Below, in pieces: positions 1 through 11,044 of a stretch of DNA of 64,000 nt; the first letter of the stretch is position 1, and the number at the start of each line of letters is the position of its first letter. A program made the position numbers and the translations under genes. Below the pieces are notes generated by a model, which saw only the letters and a program-made list of their open reading frames with translations, searched no databases and had not been told where the DNA came from. Source of the stretch: Lineus longissimus (lineage: Eukaryota > Nemertea > Pilidiophora > Heteronemertea > Lineidae); assembly GCF_910592395.1 (NCBI RefSeq), contig NC_088318.1, positions 928,001 through 992,000 on the forward strand. Direction: 5' to 3'.

Positions 1-2724
1 AGGAAGCCGCAAACTACACTCACTTCTGCTTCATTAGTCCTCATATATTCTCCTCCGAAATGCCCTCCACCCACGATGCAAGGTGTGCGGCGGCGGCATG
101 CAGTTACCATAGTTACGGCGCGGGAAATCCGCATCCCGAAAGATACACGAGATGGCTGAGCTGATGAAGAGACGCTAGTCTATTGTAATCAGGTAACGGA
201 GGTTCATTGTGTCTTTGAATCGGCTCATCTCAGAGTGGAGCGTTTTTCAACATTCATTGATCTTGAGTGTCTTTGATGAAAATAGCAGTGACGGCAGAAT
301 CAGTGAAATCGCTGTAGAAGGCCAATGGAATTTGATTTTACGGTTCTCGTCAGGCTCTTGAAGGACATGGGTGAAGGTGTCAACATCCTCTTCCATCGTC
401 GGTAAAACCTTTTCTCATGAAAAATACAAATTCGTTCGTATAATTTCATCGAAATCTGAACCATTGGTGTGGTACTGGGAAACTGCTATCTTCAGAGGGT
501 GAGCATGCACCTGCATTTTGATTGTTTGGTTTATCAGCCTACTCTTGACAGATCTACAGGTATGTCGATTGATTATTTGCGTCCCATTCACTTGAAATTG
601 TAATGTAAAAATCATAATCTTGAAGTTCATGTTTAAAATTAGGTAAGAGTGGTGATGAATACCAGCGTCAGGTTTCATTGACCTAATCTACAGGAGCCCG
701 GCGAATTCAGCTTTTGGAGTTTGCTACAGGGTACTAATAACTGTTAATTCCTAATACTCAAAGCGGATCAAAAAAAGAAAACCTACAAATCGTCTCTCGG
801 GAAAGGAGTAAGCAAGGCGTGCGTTTAGCATTCAGAGTTGCTACAACATAATGCTAACGTCTCGTCCCAAGAGAAATACACATATCTAATGTTTTGATAT
901 CGATCCTCGTTAAAGATGCTATGGGCGTCTATCCCATAGCTGTCCACCTCTGTGGCATACCTAGACGCAGTAACAAGTTGGTAATTATGCGCTCCATCGG
1001 AGCCCGGAATGCTCTATGATCCGTTATGCATTGATCATTAACTTGTGCGGCGCCTCGTAGATATACATCATATACTATTCCAAATTGCTAATATCTGCTC
1101 GGAAATTATGACGTTATCTGAGGAGAGAAAGTAATTCTCATAAAATACGCTGTCACATTGATACGTACAATTGAATATAAGCTTCCGGTTGAAGGCAAGA
1201 CGAGTTACGGGAATTGCTTTCTCGCAGATGAAATTGTTGGTATTAGGAAGAGTCAACAGAGGAGTAACCACCATGATCAACGATATGAAACGGCTTCCGC
1301 TAAAATTTGGCTCTCAGATATTTATGCACCGACTGTACCCCGCGAGCATCCCGATGTAGCCAATTGATTACTGATTGAAAATGCCGAGGAGACATGTTAC
1401 AGTGGGAATAGCAATGACTTCTATGTACCAAAGCTTTGATTCGGGGTTAATCAATATATTACTTGGCTGGATGCTCTAGCAAAATGCCTTGAGTGGGTGG
1501 TGATGGTGTATGGACTGGGAGATAACGCACCAAATCAAGGGAATGACTTCAGGCATGCAACACGACTAATGCTGAAATCGAGACCTTCTTAGCCATCTGA
1601 GAACGGCATTACCTTTCATTATCTGACATTATCAAGACGCGTAACCACCTGCAAGAAATGTTCTGATGCTGACTGTACCCGTGTCGACATGTATCAATAA
1701 ATGGCAAGTTTTAACAGAATCATCATTTTTCCCATGTTGTTTTGTCATTATGTGTCACAGACCGGATGGGTCACTGCCAGAGTTCGTGGCATTGAAGGAA
1801 CCCAATACGACACAATAGGACATCCAACTGTATCTGTTTTGTTTTGGCTGGAAATAAAAATTCGAGATGACAAATGACCACAAAAACACCTTTTCTCAAA
1901 AAAACAGCAATTAATACGAAATAGCTCTGACGAGAGACAAAACTACATACAAATTGAGCTAGGCAATGAAGAATAATGAGACCTGTATTGATAGATTTCA
2001 AGGAGAAAAATGACGGAAAGCACAAGTTTAGAGGCAAAACAATTAAGGATCACATTGTGAACCAATATCACTTGAGGCTTATACGGCCTCCATCTGTACA
2101 CTTTCAGCGTAAGAGTCAGCGTGCTCCAAAATAAGCATTCATATGCTGTCATTGCCGTACCTTTATCGTCCCCCTGACCCTCATCAAACACAGGAACCTG
2201 CTAAATCATTCTCCATTTCTCATCACCTGCCCACACCATTGCCCTATGGACCACCTTTTGCTATTCAGCCCAGATGAGCGGCGTCTTTTCTCGGACAACT
2301 TAGACCAGAATCTTGCTAATTTTTCTCAGGTTTCCTAGTTCATAAAAGCATCGCAGCATACTGATGTTGTGCATTTTTTTTAGCGGACAGGAAAAAGTCC
2401 CAAGATATACAGACTGAATCCAATGGGTTATCAGGGCAAGGTTAATAACATTGATCCCTATAAAACACGATTCATAGGCATGGTGTTAATGACTACCTCG
2501 CTGGTTAAACTTCCTGGTAGCAAACGCATCAGAAAGGTTGTTGATATAGTTACTACTTGAATAACATTACATTTGCCGGTCGATTTTAGTTTGCCGTTAC
2601 AAATGCTATAGTCGCGCTGAGTACATTACATCCCATTATGACAGCGGCAGCTTTTAAAAGACCGTCACCCAGACATCCGCGGACGTCATCGCGTCTTAAT
2701 TTAGCTTCGTCACAGGTGTATCGA
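1..2724. other. no gene recognised
   Basis: Both strands carry only short open frames without convincing splice partners. The best is an 87-codon ATG frame on the minus strand (415-678). It has a mild purine-first codon bias but no recognisable domain, signal peptide or neighbouring exon, so I do not call it. Confidence 0.5.
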
Positions 2725-3115
2725 TAATGAATATAAGAACTGAAAGGGAGGAATATCCGCTTCAAACAGGGAGGCTTTCTCCTACAACATACTTTCCAAG
2801 GCGTACGGCATCGTTCTTGAGAAATATAGCCAGGGCCAGTCAATGAGCAGAACAGCTTCCAAGTCTTCTGACAGTAATCAGGCTGCTCAGCACCAGTTGT
2901 CCTCATGACTGGCTGCATATGTAATCAGGCTGCTCAGCACCAGTTGTCCTCATGACTGGCTGCATATGTAATCAGGCTGCCCAGCACTAGTTGTCCTCAT
3001 GACTGGCTGCATATGTTACTTGCTGATCAGAATACGAGTGGAGAAGCATACCGGAAAATCGGTGAGCGTAAAGCGGGGTTCTTGCTCATCAACTGATGAA
3101 GCTTTTGTGATTTCA
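2725..3115 (+). pseudogene. decayed GPCR fragment (TM5 to TM7 region)
   Basis: This stretch aligns by eye with the intact receptor gene at 5315-6516, in the same orientation. Positions 2835-2918 match the third intracellular loop and start of TM6 (around 6200-6290), and 3020-3110 match the TM6-TM7 loop and TM7 (around 6355-6475). One C is missing in the segment encoding the start of TM6, so the frame shifts and meets TGA within a few codons. The central part has also been tandemly triplicated (2874-3014). Similarity before 2820 is faint and the left boundary is approximate. It looks like an old tandem duplicate of the receptor that lost function and then gained an internal minisatellite. Confidence 0.7.
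2874..3014. repeat. three tandem copies of a 47-bp unit inside the GPCR pseudogene
   Basis: The unit recurs exactly every 47 bp at 2874, 2921 and 2968. Copies 1 and 2 appear identical; copy 3 has two visible substitutions. The unit derives from the receptor coding sequence around TM6. The intact gene carries only one copy. Confidence 0.9.
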
Positions 3116-5287
3116 TAAACTAGACAACACAATCCCCTCACATTTTAATAATATGAGAAGATGCTGGATCTCCGTGTCGGTAATCATCGCTACCTTAGCA
3201 ACTATTTAGAAGCGTGATCAGTGAAAACAATATAAGATAAAGTCATCCTCGTACACCAGAGTCTTCATCGTATTCCCTCCTTTCGCACGTTTCAAATGGA
3301 GGTCAGGGGATACTTGCAAAACAAGCCTCCAAGCCTGCATGTTAGGCTGTCTAGTGTTTACACTGTTGCTTTAAATAGTTCAACATAATATTTCTTCTGT
3401 GAATAAAAAACAATGTGAACCTTTGAAAACAAATGTATTTCAGTGTATCTTCGTCAAATGATCGTCAGTCTTTATATTTTAGTCGTTGCTACGAAACATG
3501 TGCGTCATTGTTTCTGGCAAACTTTTGATCTATTCCATTTAGTTTTACTTCCGCAGGGTCTGAGGAAGATGTACCGAAATGAATGTGCTGTTATCTGGTG
3601 ACTGGTTGGCAAAATGATCGTCATGTTACGGTGGCAGAGCATTGTTTTTCTTGGCTGCTGTTTAATAGCATGGTGATGGTCATCAGTCAATTAACCAAAT
3701 TTTGATCCACTTTCCCGCACTCCTCAAAATTAGAGATCGACACATATTTGAAATTAAGCAGTGGTGGCCCAGAAGAGGGGATACACGGTTCACATTGACC
3801 ACGGGATTAAGTCGTCCTAATCAGTGCAGATGTTGGCTGTCACAATGTAATTATTTGCAAAACTGAACCTCGAAAGGCGACAGACCAGAAAAATGAGGAC
3901 ACGTACTTTCTTCATCTAAATATTTAGCGCCATGACCAAGAAGTACACAGAGAATATACCTGGTCCAGTTCAAAGGTAGATACATGATTCGGTCGTGTCT
4001 TTATTCAGTGAATCAGCGGACAGTATGAATAACTAATTCAGTAATTGGCATTCCTTTTTTCATCCCGCTCACACTTTTATTTGCTTTGACAACAATATCA
4101 CGCACACGCTTGTCCCAAATGAAAAATGTATCGACATCATAAAAATCGAGAGAAACCAATATAATGTAAACAGCCGGGGTAAACAGTCGCTTTTTCTAGA
4201 CGCCAAGAAGACGGCAGATAACGTGTCACTTTATATGAGTACCGTACTTATAAATGCATACTTTCTTTATATACTTGTTGCGCTAGAGCCGCGCCTGAAA
4301 GAAAATGTTGTTTCCCCACATGTAAAACATTGTATCGAATAGATTCACAGCAAGTGGTGGTAACACTCTGCTCTGTTTTATCTAGTTGCTAATTGAGAAA
4401 TCCGCCTGTAGTTTAGACATCTTTGCCAAGATACTACAATCTTTTAAATAAGAAATACGTGTTCATGCTCTTTTCTTTTTGAAATCACGCATAATATCCC
4501 GTACGCGCTCTCGTGTGTCCGACTCGTTTTAGTACACCGTTCTTGGTTCGAGAACAGGGAATCAGATACACCCATGGAGTCACTGTTTGTCGGGTACCTG
4601 TGAAAAGGTATGACGCACCTCGCTTCAACAGATTTCTATATGACGTTAGATACAATTTTGTGACGTCATACGATGCAAATGGCGACTTCCATGATGGCCA
4701 GCCAAGCATTAATGAGCCCATTGTATCATACGCGACTTGATATCTGCTCTGCTCCTGGGTCATTTTAAATGCCTGCTGTGGTTATTGTAAGGAACAGCAC
4801 TGCAGCTGCCATTGACCTATACTTTAAGGAAAACCTCACTTTGAAGTAATTGGTCCGGTAGTGTTCGCACATCGACCGAAAAAGTACGTGGACATTTACT
4901 CAATCCTATTCACATTAAAACGCCACATAACCATGGCTGATATTAGAGCTGCATACTGATAGTCAAATTACACACGCAGCAAGTTTTGAACAAAATAAAG
5001 ATTGCATCGAGTCGTAAGTTGATATAAAACGTTATCAATATCTTTGGTGGCATTAGGTGTTCGAATTGAACCTCGTCATTGTGAAGTCCACTCAATACGC
5101 AGATGAGTTTCTCTCGTGCATGTTCCAAGCCACACAGTTGCAGAAAGGTTCAATGTTGGAATTAGGTTATGTTGACGCTTTACATCACATCAGAAAGTGA
5201 AAGAGCCGTCCGCCAAAATAATGATCTTTTCCTGAGCGAGATCCACAGGCATTTGTCAGCCAGTCTACGATTAGTTGCTGTTTCTTT
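3116..5287. other. intergenic region upstream of the GPCR
   Basis: No gene recognised. Overlapping open frames of 75 and 92 codons lie on opposite strands at 4485-4763, without motif or splice support. A perfect CRE octamer and a POU-type octamer lie within the same block (4661-4680, listed separately). Confidence 0.4.
4661..4680. promoter_or_regulatory. CRE (TGACGTCA) next to an octamer (ATGCAAAT)
   Basis: TGACGTCA occupies 4661-4668 and ATGCAAAT 4673-4680, about 640 bp upstream of the receptor start codon. CREB/ATF and POU factors are known to bind such sites. Function here is inference from two perfect matches close together. Confidence 0.3.
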
Positions 5288-5314
5288 TAAGGGTCGACTA
5301 CGAGGGTCTTTGAG

Positions 5315-6516
5315 ATGGCATTGCAATCGGCGGTCAGCAGCGGAGCCACAGACCTTGCGACGTGTGACAAACCGGTCGACGTCGAAGAAAGGACGTATGT
5401 GCACCACATGTACATCTATGGCATAGGACCAGTCTGCGTCATAGGTGTAATACTGAGTGCTCTCAATGTGATCACATTCACGCGAATGCACACAGACAAA
5501 CTTCTAGGAGTCTACCTTCTTCGCTGCCTGGCATATTCAGACATGTCCCTGTTGGTGACTTCGTTAATCTTATTCCCAGTGCGGCATCTCATTTCACGGA
5601 TGATTAGTGGGAACGAAGTCTTCGTTGCAATATACGGAGAATTTCAGATCATACCGTACATGTACTATGCATTCGAGATACCTTACTTTATTACTTTGCA
5701 AGTGCGAAATCACATGATGGTGCTTGTTGCTCTGGAAAGGTAAGTCTATGAGATACATAGGCCTACGCGTTTCAACCATGCATCATCAGATGCAACTAGG
5801 TATAGGTTATCTCTGATCTCTCCGACTCGACGTAATGTTCGAGTTCAATTTTATTGTTTGACTCTCATCCGGTAAGGCTAATTTTTCAATGCTGTTTCAG
5901 ATTCATAAAGTTAACCTTCCCATTGAAAGGGAAGTCTGTCTCAACACGCGGAAATGCTAATAAGGCTATGCTATTTGTGGTGGTTTTGGCGATTATTTGT
6001 AACATCTGGCGTTATTGGTGGCTCTATATAACAACTGAAGGCGAGCCAAATGATCCATGTTTTCCTGGAGGCCTAAGAAGGATCAAGGTCGTTTCAGGAC
6101 TAGGAGAAGTGGTTGATAAAATCGTCTATTTACCAATCATATTCGCAACACCACTGTGCTTGTTGATGATCCTCAATGTCGTTGTAATAAAATCACTGTT
6201 TCAGTCAGTAAGCCAAGCACAGCGGCTGTCTCGGTCCTCTGACAGTAACCTTGTGGCCCAACACCAGTTGTCCCTCATGACTGGCTGCCTTTGCACCTTG
6301 TTTTTCATATGTGAGGTTCCCACATGTATAGACAGAATATTTAGTCCAATATTTGCAGAGGAGCGTGTTGGTGGAAACCCATACTGGAAGATCGGAGCGA
6401 ACATCCGTAAAGTAGGTTTGCTGCTGACCACAGTTGATTCGACTCTCAACTTTTTCATATACTTGATGACGAATAGGAAATTTCGGTCGACTTTATTTAA
6501 AACATCAGGAAAGTAG
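5315..6516 (+). CDS. rhodopsin-class GPCR, FMRFamide-receptor-like (2 exons, 346 aa)
   Basis: A seven-helix receptor, presumably for a neuropeptide and at the cell surface. Exons are 5315-5739 and 5901-6516; the 160-nt-class intron has GTAAGT and a pyrimidine-AG acceptor in phase 2. An in-frame TAA at 5288-5290 supports the start. Helices lie at about 33-56 (N51), 65-88 (LAYSD, D76), 112-142, 164-187, 213-241, 265-285 (P282) and 312-330. TM3 ends in ERF (141-143) instead of DRY, followed by IKLTFPLKGK. TM7 reads DSTLNFFIY (321-329), a degenerate NPxxY as in FMRFamide-receptor-like proteins. C195 lies in loop 2, but I see no cysteine at the top of TM3, so the usual disulfide may be absent. The tail is short and the N-terminus has no N-glycosylation sequon. 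A decayed paralogue lies 2.3 kb upstream. The GPCR assignment is firm; the ligand class is inference. Confidence 0.9.
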
Positions 6517-6716
6517 TTCAATCTCCCAATGAGAGGACTGCGCATCATTTGCCCAAATATGACACTGTGCAAGTATCACCTAGCAACTGTTACCATTGGC
6601 GAAGCTAGGAGATTGCAAACTAGTTATGATAAATTTAAAATATGGCGCATGCGCATCATCACTATTGACCCTGGCATCGAATTGTTTTTCCGAGTCCACT
6701 GAAAGTAGAGTCTTTC

Positions 6717-6722
6717 AATAAA
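6717..6722 (+). promoter_or_regulatory. poly(A) signal AATAAA of the GPCR gene
   Basis: A canonical AATAAA about 200 nt after the receptor stop codon, the first such hexamer on this strand downstream of the gene. Confidence 0.5.
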
Positions 6723-8113
6723 TTGAAAGACTCATGCCGATCTGCTGAAACGATAATGTACATATCCCGAAGTACTATATTTCAAGGAGGCAACTTCGCA
6801 TTACACACGTAGGATACAAACACCAATGGAAAAATACTTGAGTCCTCAAGCAAGATTTGAGAATGTATTCGACTAAATGCTTGTACCAACTCCCATACCA
6901 TTGTTTGAATTCTCATAGGATTTCATCGTGTAGGCCTACCGCATACACTGCTGTGCATGCATGCATTCCCAATACTGACCGATTCAAAACAACGTCTCGA
7001 AGGACGTCTTTATTGTAGATTTGAATATAGTAGATTTCCTCCCCTCATCGGCCGCTGTTGCAACTCGTCTCATTAAAGTAAGTTATTGGAAGGACTCTCA
7101 CACAAGCTGAGTACCACGGTCTCAATCAAAGAAATTATTATTTCAATCGAACGAGATTTCGCTCATGTCGTAACCCGTCATCCCTTACATTTTCGGCAGA
7201 ACTGTGAATACGACAACCAAGATTAGTTGTGCTTGAGCGATATCGCGTACTAATGAAATAATTCTGTCCTAGTAACGCTCTGTAGGGCTTCACTGGTCCT
7301 GAGGAGGGGTCGATGATGTCATCTCTTGCTGATGGCTGTTAATATGTTATTTCTGGCTTAGATTTAAGAGAAAAACTCCAGTGGACAGCTAACCTTTTAC
7401 GTTCGATATTCTTCGAGCGTTTATTACTGAAACAAATCAAGACTTAACACAACACGTTGAAACTCGTCCAGTTCCATTAGAATGGCCTGATATTTTTCAT
7501 ACAGTTACTAATGTTGCTGTTGGCGCTCAGCTCTCCACGGAATATATTGTCTTTTTTAACTCAACAAGTTTGTGGATCAATATTGTGAACTTGGAAGCAA
7601 ACCATCTTCAAACCACTCTAACATGACATTCTCATGTATATGAGCATCAGAAGCTATCGAAGCTAACATCCGCTTCCGCAGAAGCAAACCACTCACGTCT
7701 AGTTCAATAGGAAAATATATGAAATGTCAAGTCGAGTAGCTGTCTGTGGAGTGGTATGAAGAACAGCAAAATAATCCGTCTGAGGAAGACGAAGGAAGCG
7801 CATGTATGACTTTTTTTTTTGAGAGCCGCTCTCAATACTCGACTCTGACCCATCTCAACGTACTTAACCACACTTGGTATAGTAGCTCTTCTTCATCTAC
7901 ATGGATCGCTCATTCAAGACATCATCGGTCAAGTCCCAAGTCGACATCCCCATATGAGACCTGTCTTGTTTATAGCACACCAGGCTAAAAAGACCCGGGC
8001 TATGTCTTCGTCTGAATTTCGTCTATCGTCATCGAAGGCCCTTGTGACTAATTGATGTTACATAGAGGTCTGTCTGCATGCTAACCGTCAAATGGTAGAC
8101 CTTCAACTTCCAT
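6723..8113. other. intergenic, convergent gene ends
   Basis: Lies between the 3' end of the GPCR (+) and the 3' end of the polytopic membrane gene (-). Nothing recognised. An 80-codon frame at 7746-7988 is interrupted by a poly(T) run and low-complexity serine codons and is not convincing. Confidence 0.5.
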
Positions 8114-8119
8114 TTTATT
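8114..8119 (-). promoter_or_regulatory. poly(A) signal AATAAA of the minus-strand membrane protein gene
   Basis: AATAAA on the minus strand, 19 nt past the TAG stop at 8139-8141. It independently supports the strand and 3' end of the gene model. Confidence 0.55.
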
Positions 8120-8138
8120 GCCTGCTCGTCCATCGTTT

Positions 8139-9040
8139 CTACCTCAACTTCAAGTATTGACTATAGTTGTTTGTTTGGGTGATGCGGTGCACTGGCTGCT
8201 TGGCAATCATCAAATCAAGTTGGAGGTCATGGCGGAGTGCGTGCAACATGTTAGGTAGGCAGCCCAGGGAAATGTAGAAGCCACGACAGTTGAAGAGGAA
8301 AGAAGTACTTCCTGTGACAGCTACAACCAAACGATGGGGAAAACATTCGAAAAGCTGCTCTAGGAAACAAAGAGATGCTAGGAAAGGAGTCAAAGCTGCT
8401 TTTCCGACCTTTAATTCATCTGACAATCCCACTGTAGCCTAGAGGAAGATCGTCTGTCATCAATCATGCTTAGCTATCAGTGTCTTTGTGCATGATACTG
8501 GAACCACGGGCTCAGCAACATCGTCGGTAGGAGTAGATTAAACGAACCTGGCATTAAGGATGGGATAGATCTGATCAAGAGTATTTCACCGTTGAAACAT
8601 GGTTCAGTAACATAGCAGGTAAAGCGTAAGGAAGAAGTAGAGCAAGCAACCCTGGTATTAACAGCGTTATGCCAATATATTCAACTATATTTAAACATGT
8701 TTCAGTGTTTAGAGAAACACAGCAACTATCAAACATCAGTTCGGACGAGAGATTTTCAAGGAAACTGAACAAGCCATAGCAACCACTGAGAAGGCTGTCT
8801 GTCAAACCGCTTATAGGAAACCAGTTACTGCGATCACTAACCAACAGAGTTGCTGAAAGAGTAGCACCGACGTAGGAAATGAAAGCATGTGGTAGGAACT
8901 GTAAATGATAAGACAACAATACAATATACTGCTGATAGATAAGGATAGATAGGTTTTCCCAAGGTGGGACTTACATGTACTAGAACATATTTATCGGCGA
9001 AATTCCTCGGGAGATTGAATGTTGAAGTGCTATTGACGCA
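8139..9040 (-). CDS. 3' part of a polytopic membrane protein gene (last three exons, 224 codons)
   Basis: Exons in transcript order are 9040-8975, 8898-8590 and 8438-8139, all joined in phase 0. Introns are 76 and 151 nt; the first has a strong GTAAGT donor and TTTACAG acceptor, the second a weaker GTGAAA donor and a CCTCTAG acceptor. The protein ends at TAG 8141-8139, just before AATAAA. The first exon has an NST sequon. The middle exon encodes a hydrophobic helix beginning FISYVGATLSATLL, a loop with a CC pair and a third cysteine, then a long hydrophobic stretch with LLIPGLLALLLPYALP. The last exon adds two further hydrophobic segments (ALTPFLASLCFLEQLF and VVAVTGSTSFLFNCRGF) and a polar tail. 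Codons look coding throughout. I do not recognise the family; a receptor or transporter is possible. Upstream exons probably continue (see 9250-13520). Confidence 0.65.
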
Positions 9041-9249
9041 CTGAACATATGGCGAGTTTAAAATGCAGTCAACGGTTTACAAAACTACGGTTAAGCAAGT
9101 ATTCGGTCGTGTGTAGCGGCGGAAAAACTCCCGTAAAGGTACCCGGCAAACTGCCGAGTTCAGTCATACAATGCCCCGTCTATAGTGGTTGGCTATTTGC
9201 GGCGAATGTGAGGGTCCCAAACCGTCACAGTAATGATGTTATATCTCAC

Positions 9250-10003
9250 GCTGACAGTTTGATCTTGTACTCTCACGAATAGACAAACACTAAAATAATG
9301 GTCATGCAGTAGAAATAATACTACAGTGAAAGAACTTTTTCTAAGCCAAAATAGCTCAATTTTTACGCATTCTTCCCCTGCTGTTTGGCTTCTCTGGCAA
9401 TATCACGTGTAAGTTATCAGCAACCTGCTTTGTTCGTTATCAGCTATGACTGATTGTCTTACGGAACATGTTCTTTTCCCTTCACGTCTAACAAAATGCA
9501 GATAAGATACAGCGCAAAGGGATGCAGCAACGCGTAAACAGTATTTTCTTTCTGATATCGTTGTGCCTTAAACATAAGTTCTGTGTATAATCAAGTACAT
9601 GTATAACCTACTGCCATGGCTGTGCATCCCATTCTCAACTTCATTGCATGCGTTGAGTGTGTATACACGAGCCACATCATATCATTTGAAGTTTGAAATA
9701 TATTTAATCAAGCTTGGATCACACTGATGAACATCGGTTTTAGTATGTTGATGATACCGCTGAGCCAACTGGAACTGTCTTCACACTCCCCCAATCTCAT
9801 CGATCAGCCATTAACCTGGCCATTACAGCGGCAGTTCGAGGCAGGCAATGGTCACTCTGTCCGAAACCTGCCTGTCACTGACTCTCTCAACGTCTCCTTC
9901 AACGGTTTCACCGCTAATGGAATGCTGAGAAAAAACTCTAATTGCATTGTTCTCGACCATGGCTGGATCATGGTGCTTCATGTTGGTGACAGTGAGGAAA
10001 GCC
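9250..10003 (-). CDS. probable upstream exons of the polytopic membrane gene
   Basis: Two candidate exons. The 10003-9827 exon (177 nt) follows a TTCTTATAG acceptor, has strongly coding-like codons and encodes a polar segment with VFSQHSISGETVEGDVERVS; it ends in phase 2 at a modest GTAATG donor. The 9289-9250 exon (40 nt) starts in the matching phase 2 after TATTTTAG and ends in phase 0 at GTGAGA, which fits the next exon at 9040. The phase agreement across three junctions is the main support; the small exon is the weakest link. A 36-bp minisatellite lies in the next intron upstream. Confidence 0.4.
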
Positions 10004-10672
10004 CTATAAGAATAAGCTTCATGTTTCTAAAGGCAGAGGCTTCAACAGCTTCAAACACATAGGCCATTGCTTAGGGTAAACTTATATGGTAGATGACTAT
10101 TACTATGTTAACTTTTCATTAGCTTTAGCAGACAACACGACTGTCAAACACTGCCAGAAACAGCTCCGATAAAATATGATATCATATTTCAATGTAATAA
10201 CATCCCTGCTAAGTCTTGGTTTTCCAATATGGTCATGGCAGCGTCCTTACTGAAGCCCAATTCAATTGTTTTTAAATTGCGATATTAAAGCTTAGAATCA
10301 ATGAAGTTTTAATGTATGTGTTTGAATTGAATTGTCGATCTACGCCCGTGGTTCGAAAGAGCTGAGAGGCACTACTTTTCCAATACGTAAGCCTTGGAGC
10401 GCCTTGCGGTAAAGAGCAGATAATGAAGCGTGATTACGACTTAATGACCTCTGACAAGTTTCCAGGCGAGCAGACCAGCAATGAGCAAAGCTCCCTGTGA
10501 TGTCAACACGGTTTCTCGTTACTATATCACGCCAGATTAAAGGCTGGTATTGACCAAGAACTAACTGGAGAGCAAAATCTTTTCTAGGACATTAGCAATA
10601 GAACGACCAACGATCACCATGGCGTATGACAGCATTCGCAACATTGGTGCCAACCGAATATAAACAGTAACA

Positions 10673-11044
10673 GATTTGCCAATGACTGTATGAACAGCAT
10701 AAGCAATAGATTTGCCAATGACTGTATGAACAGCATAAACAACAGATTTGCCAATGACTGTATGAACAGCATAAACAACAGATTTGCCAATGACTGTATG
10801 AACAGCATAAGCAATAGATTTGCCAATGATTGTATGAACAGCATAAACAACAGATTTGCCAATGACTGTAACAACAGCAGAGGCAACAGATTTGCCAATG
10901 ACTGTATGAACAGCATAAACAATAGATTTGCCAATGACTGTATCAACAGCATAAACAACAGATTTGCCAATGACTGTATGAACAGCATAAACAATAGATT
11001 TGCCAATGACTGTATCAACAGCATAAGCAACAGATTTGCCAATG
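10673..11044. repeat. 36-bp minisatellite, about ten copies
   Basis: The unit contains GATTTGCCAATGACTGTATG and repeats every 36 bp with scattered A/G changes. Because 36 is divisible by three and the unit has few stops, long periodic open frames appear on both strands: a 12-residue repeat MNSINNRFANDC forward and LANLLFMLFIQS reverse. The array falls in a presumed intron of the minus-strand membrane gene, so translation is unlikely. Confidence 0.9.

Noticed and set aside
415-678. 87-codon minus-strand ATG frame
   Set aside because: Mild coding bias only; no domain, signal peptide, splice partner or poly(A) signal.
4485-4763. Overlapping frames on both strands upstream of the GPCR
   Set aside because: Neither has motif or splice support, and the strands cannot be told apart.
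9049-9282. 77-codon plus-strand ATG frame
   Set aside because: Antisense to an intron and exon of the minus-strand membrane gene; no domain.
9727-10062. 111-codon plus-strand ATG frame
   Set aside because: It overlaps the minus-strand exon 9827-10003, which has a matching acceptor, donor and phase. I take the plus frame as its shadow.
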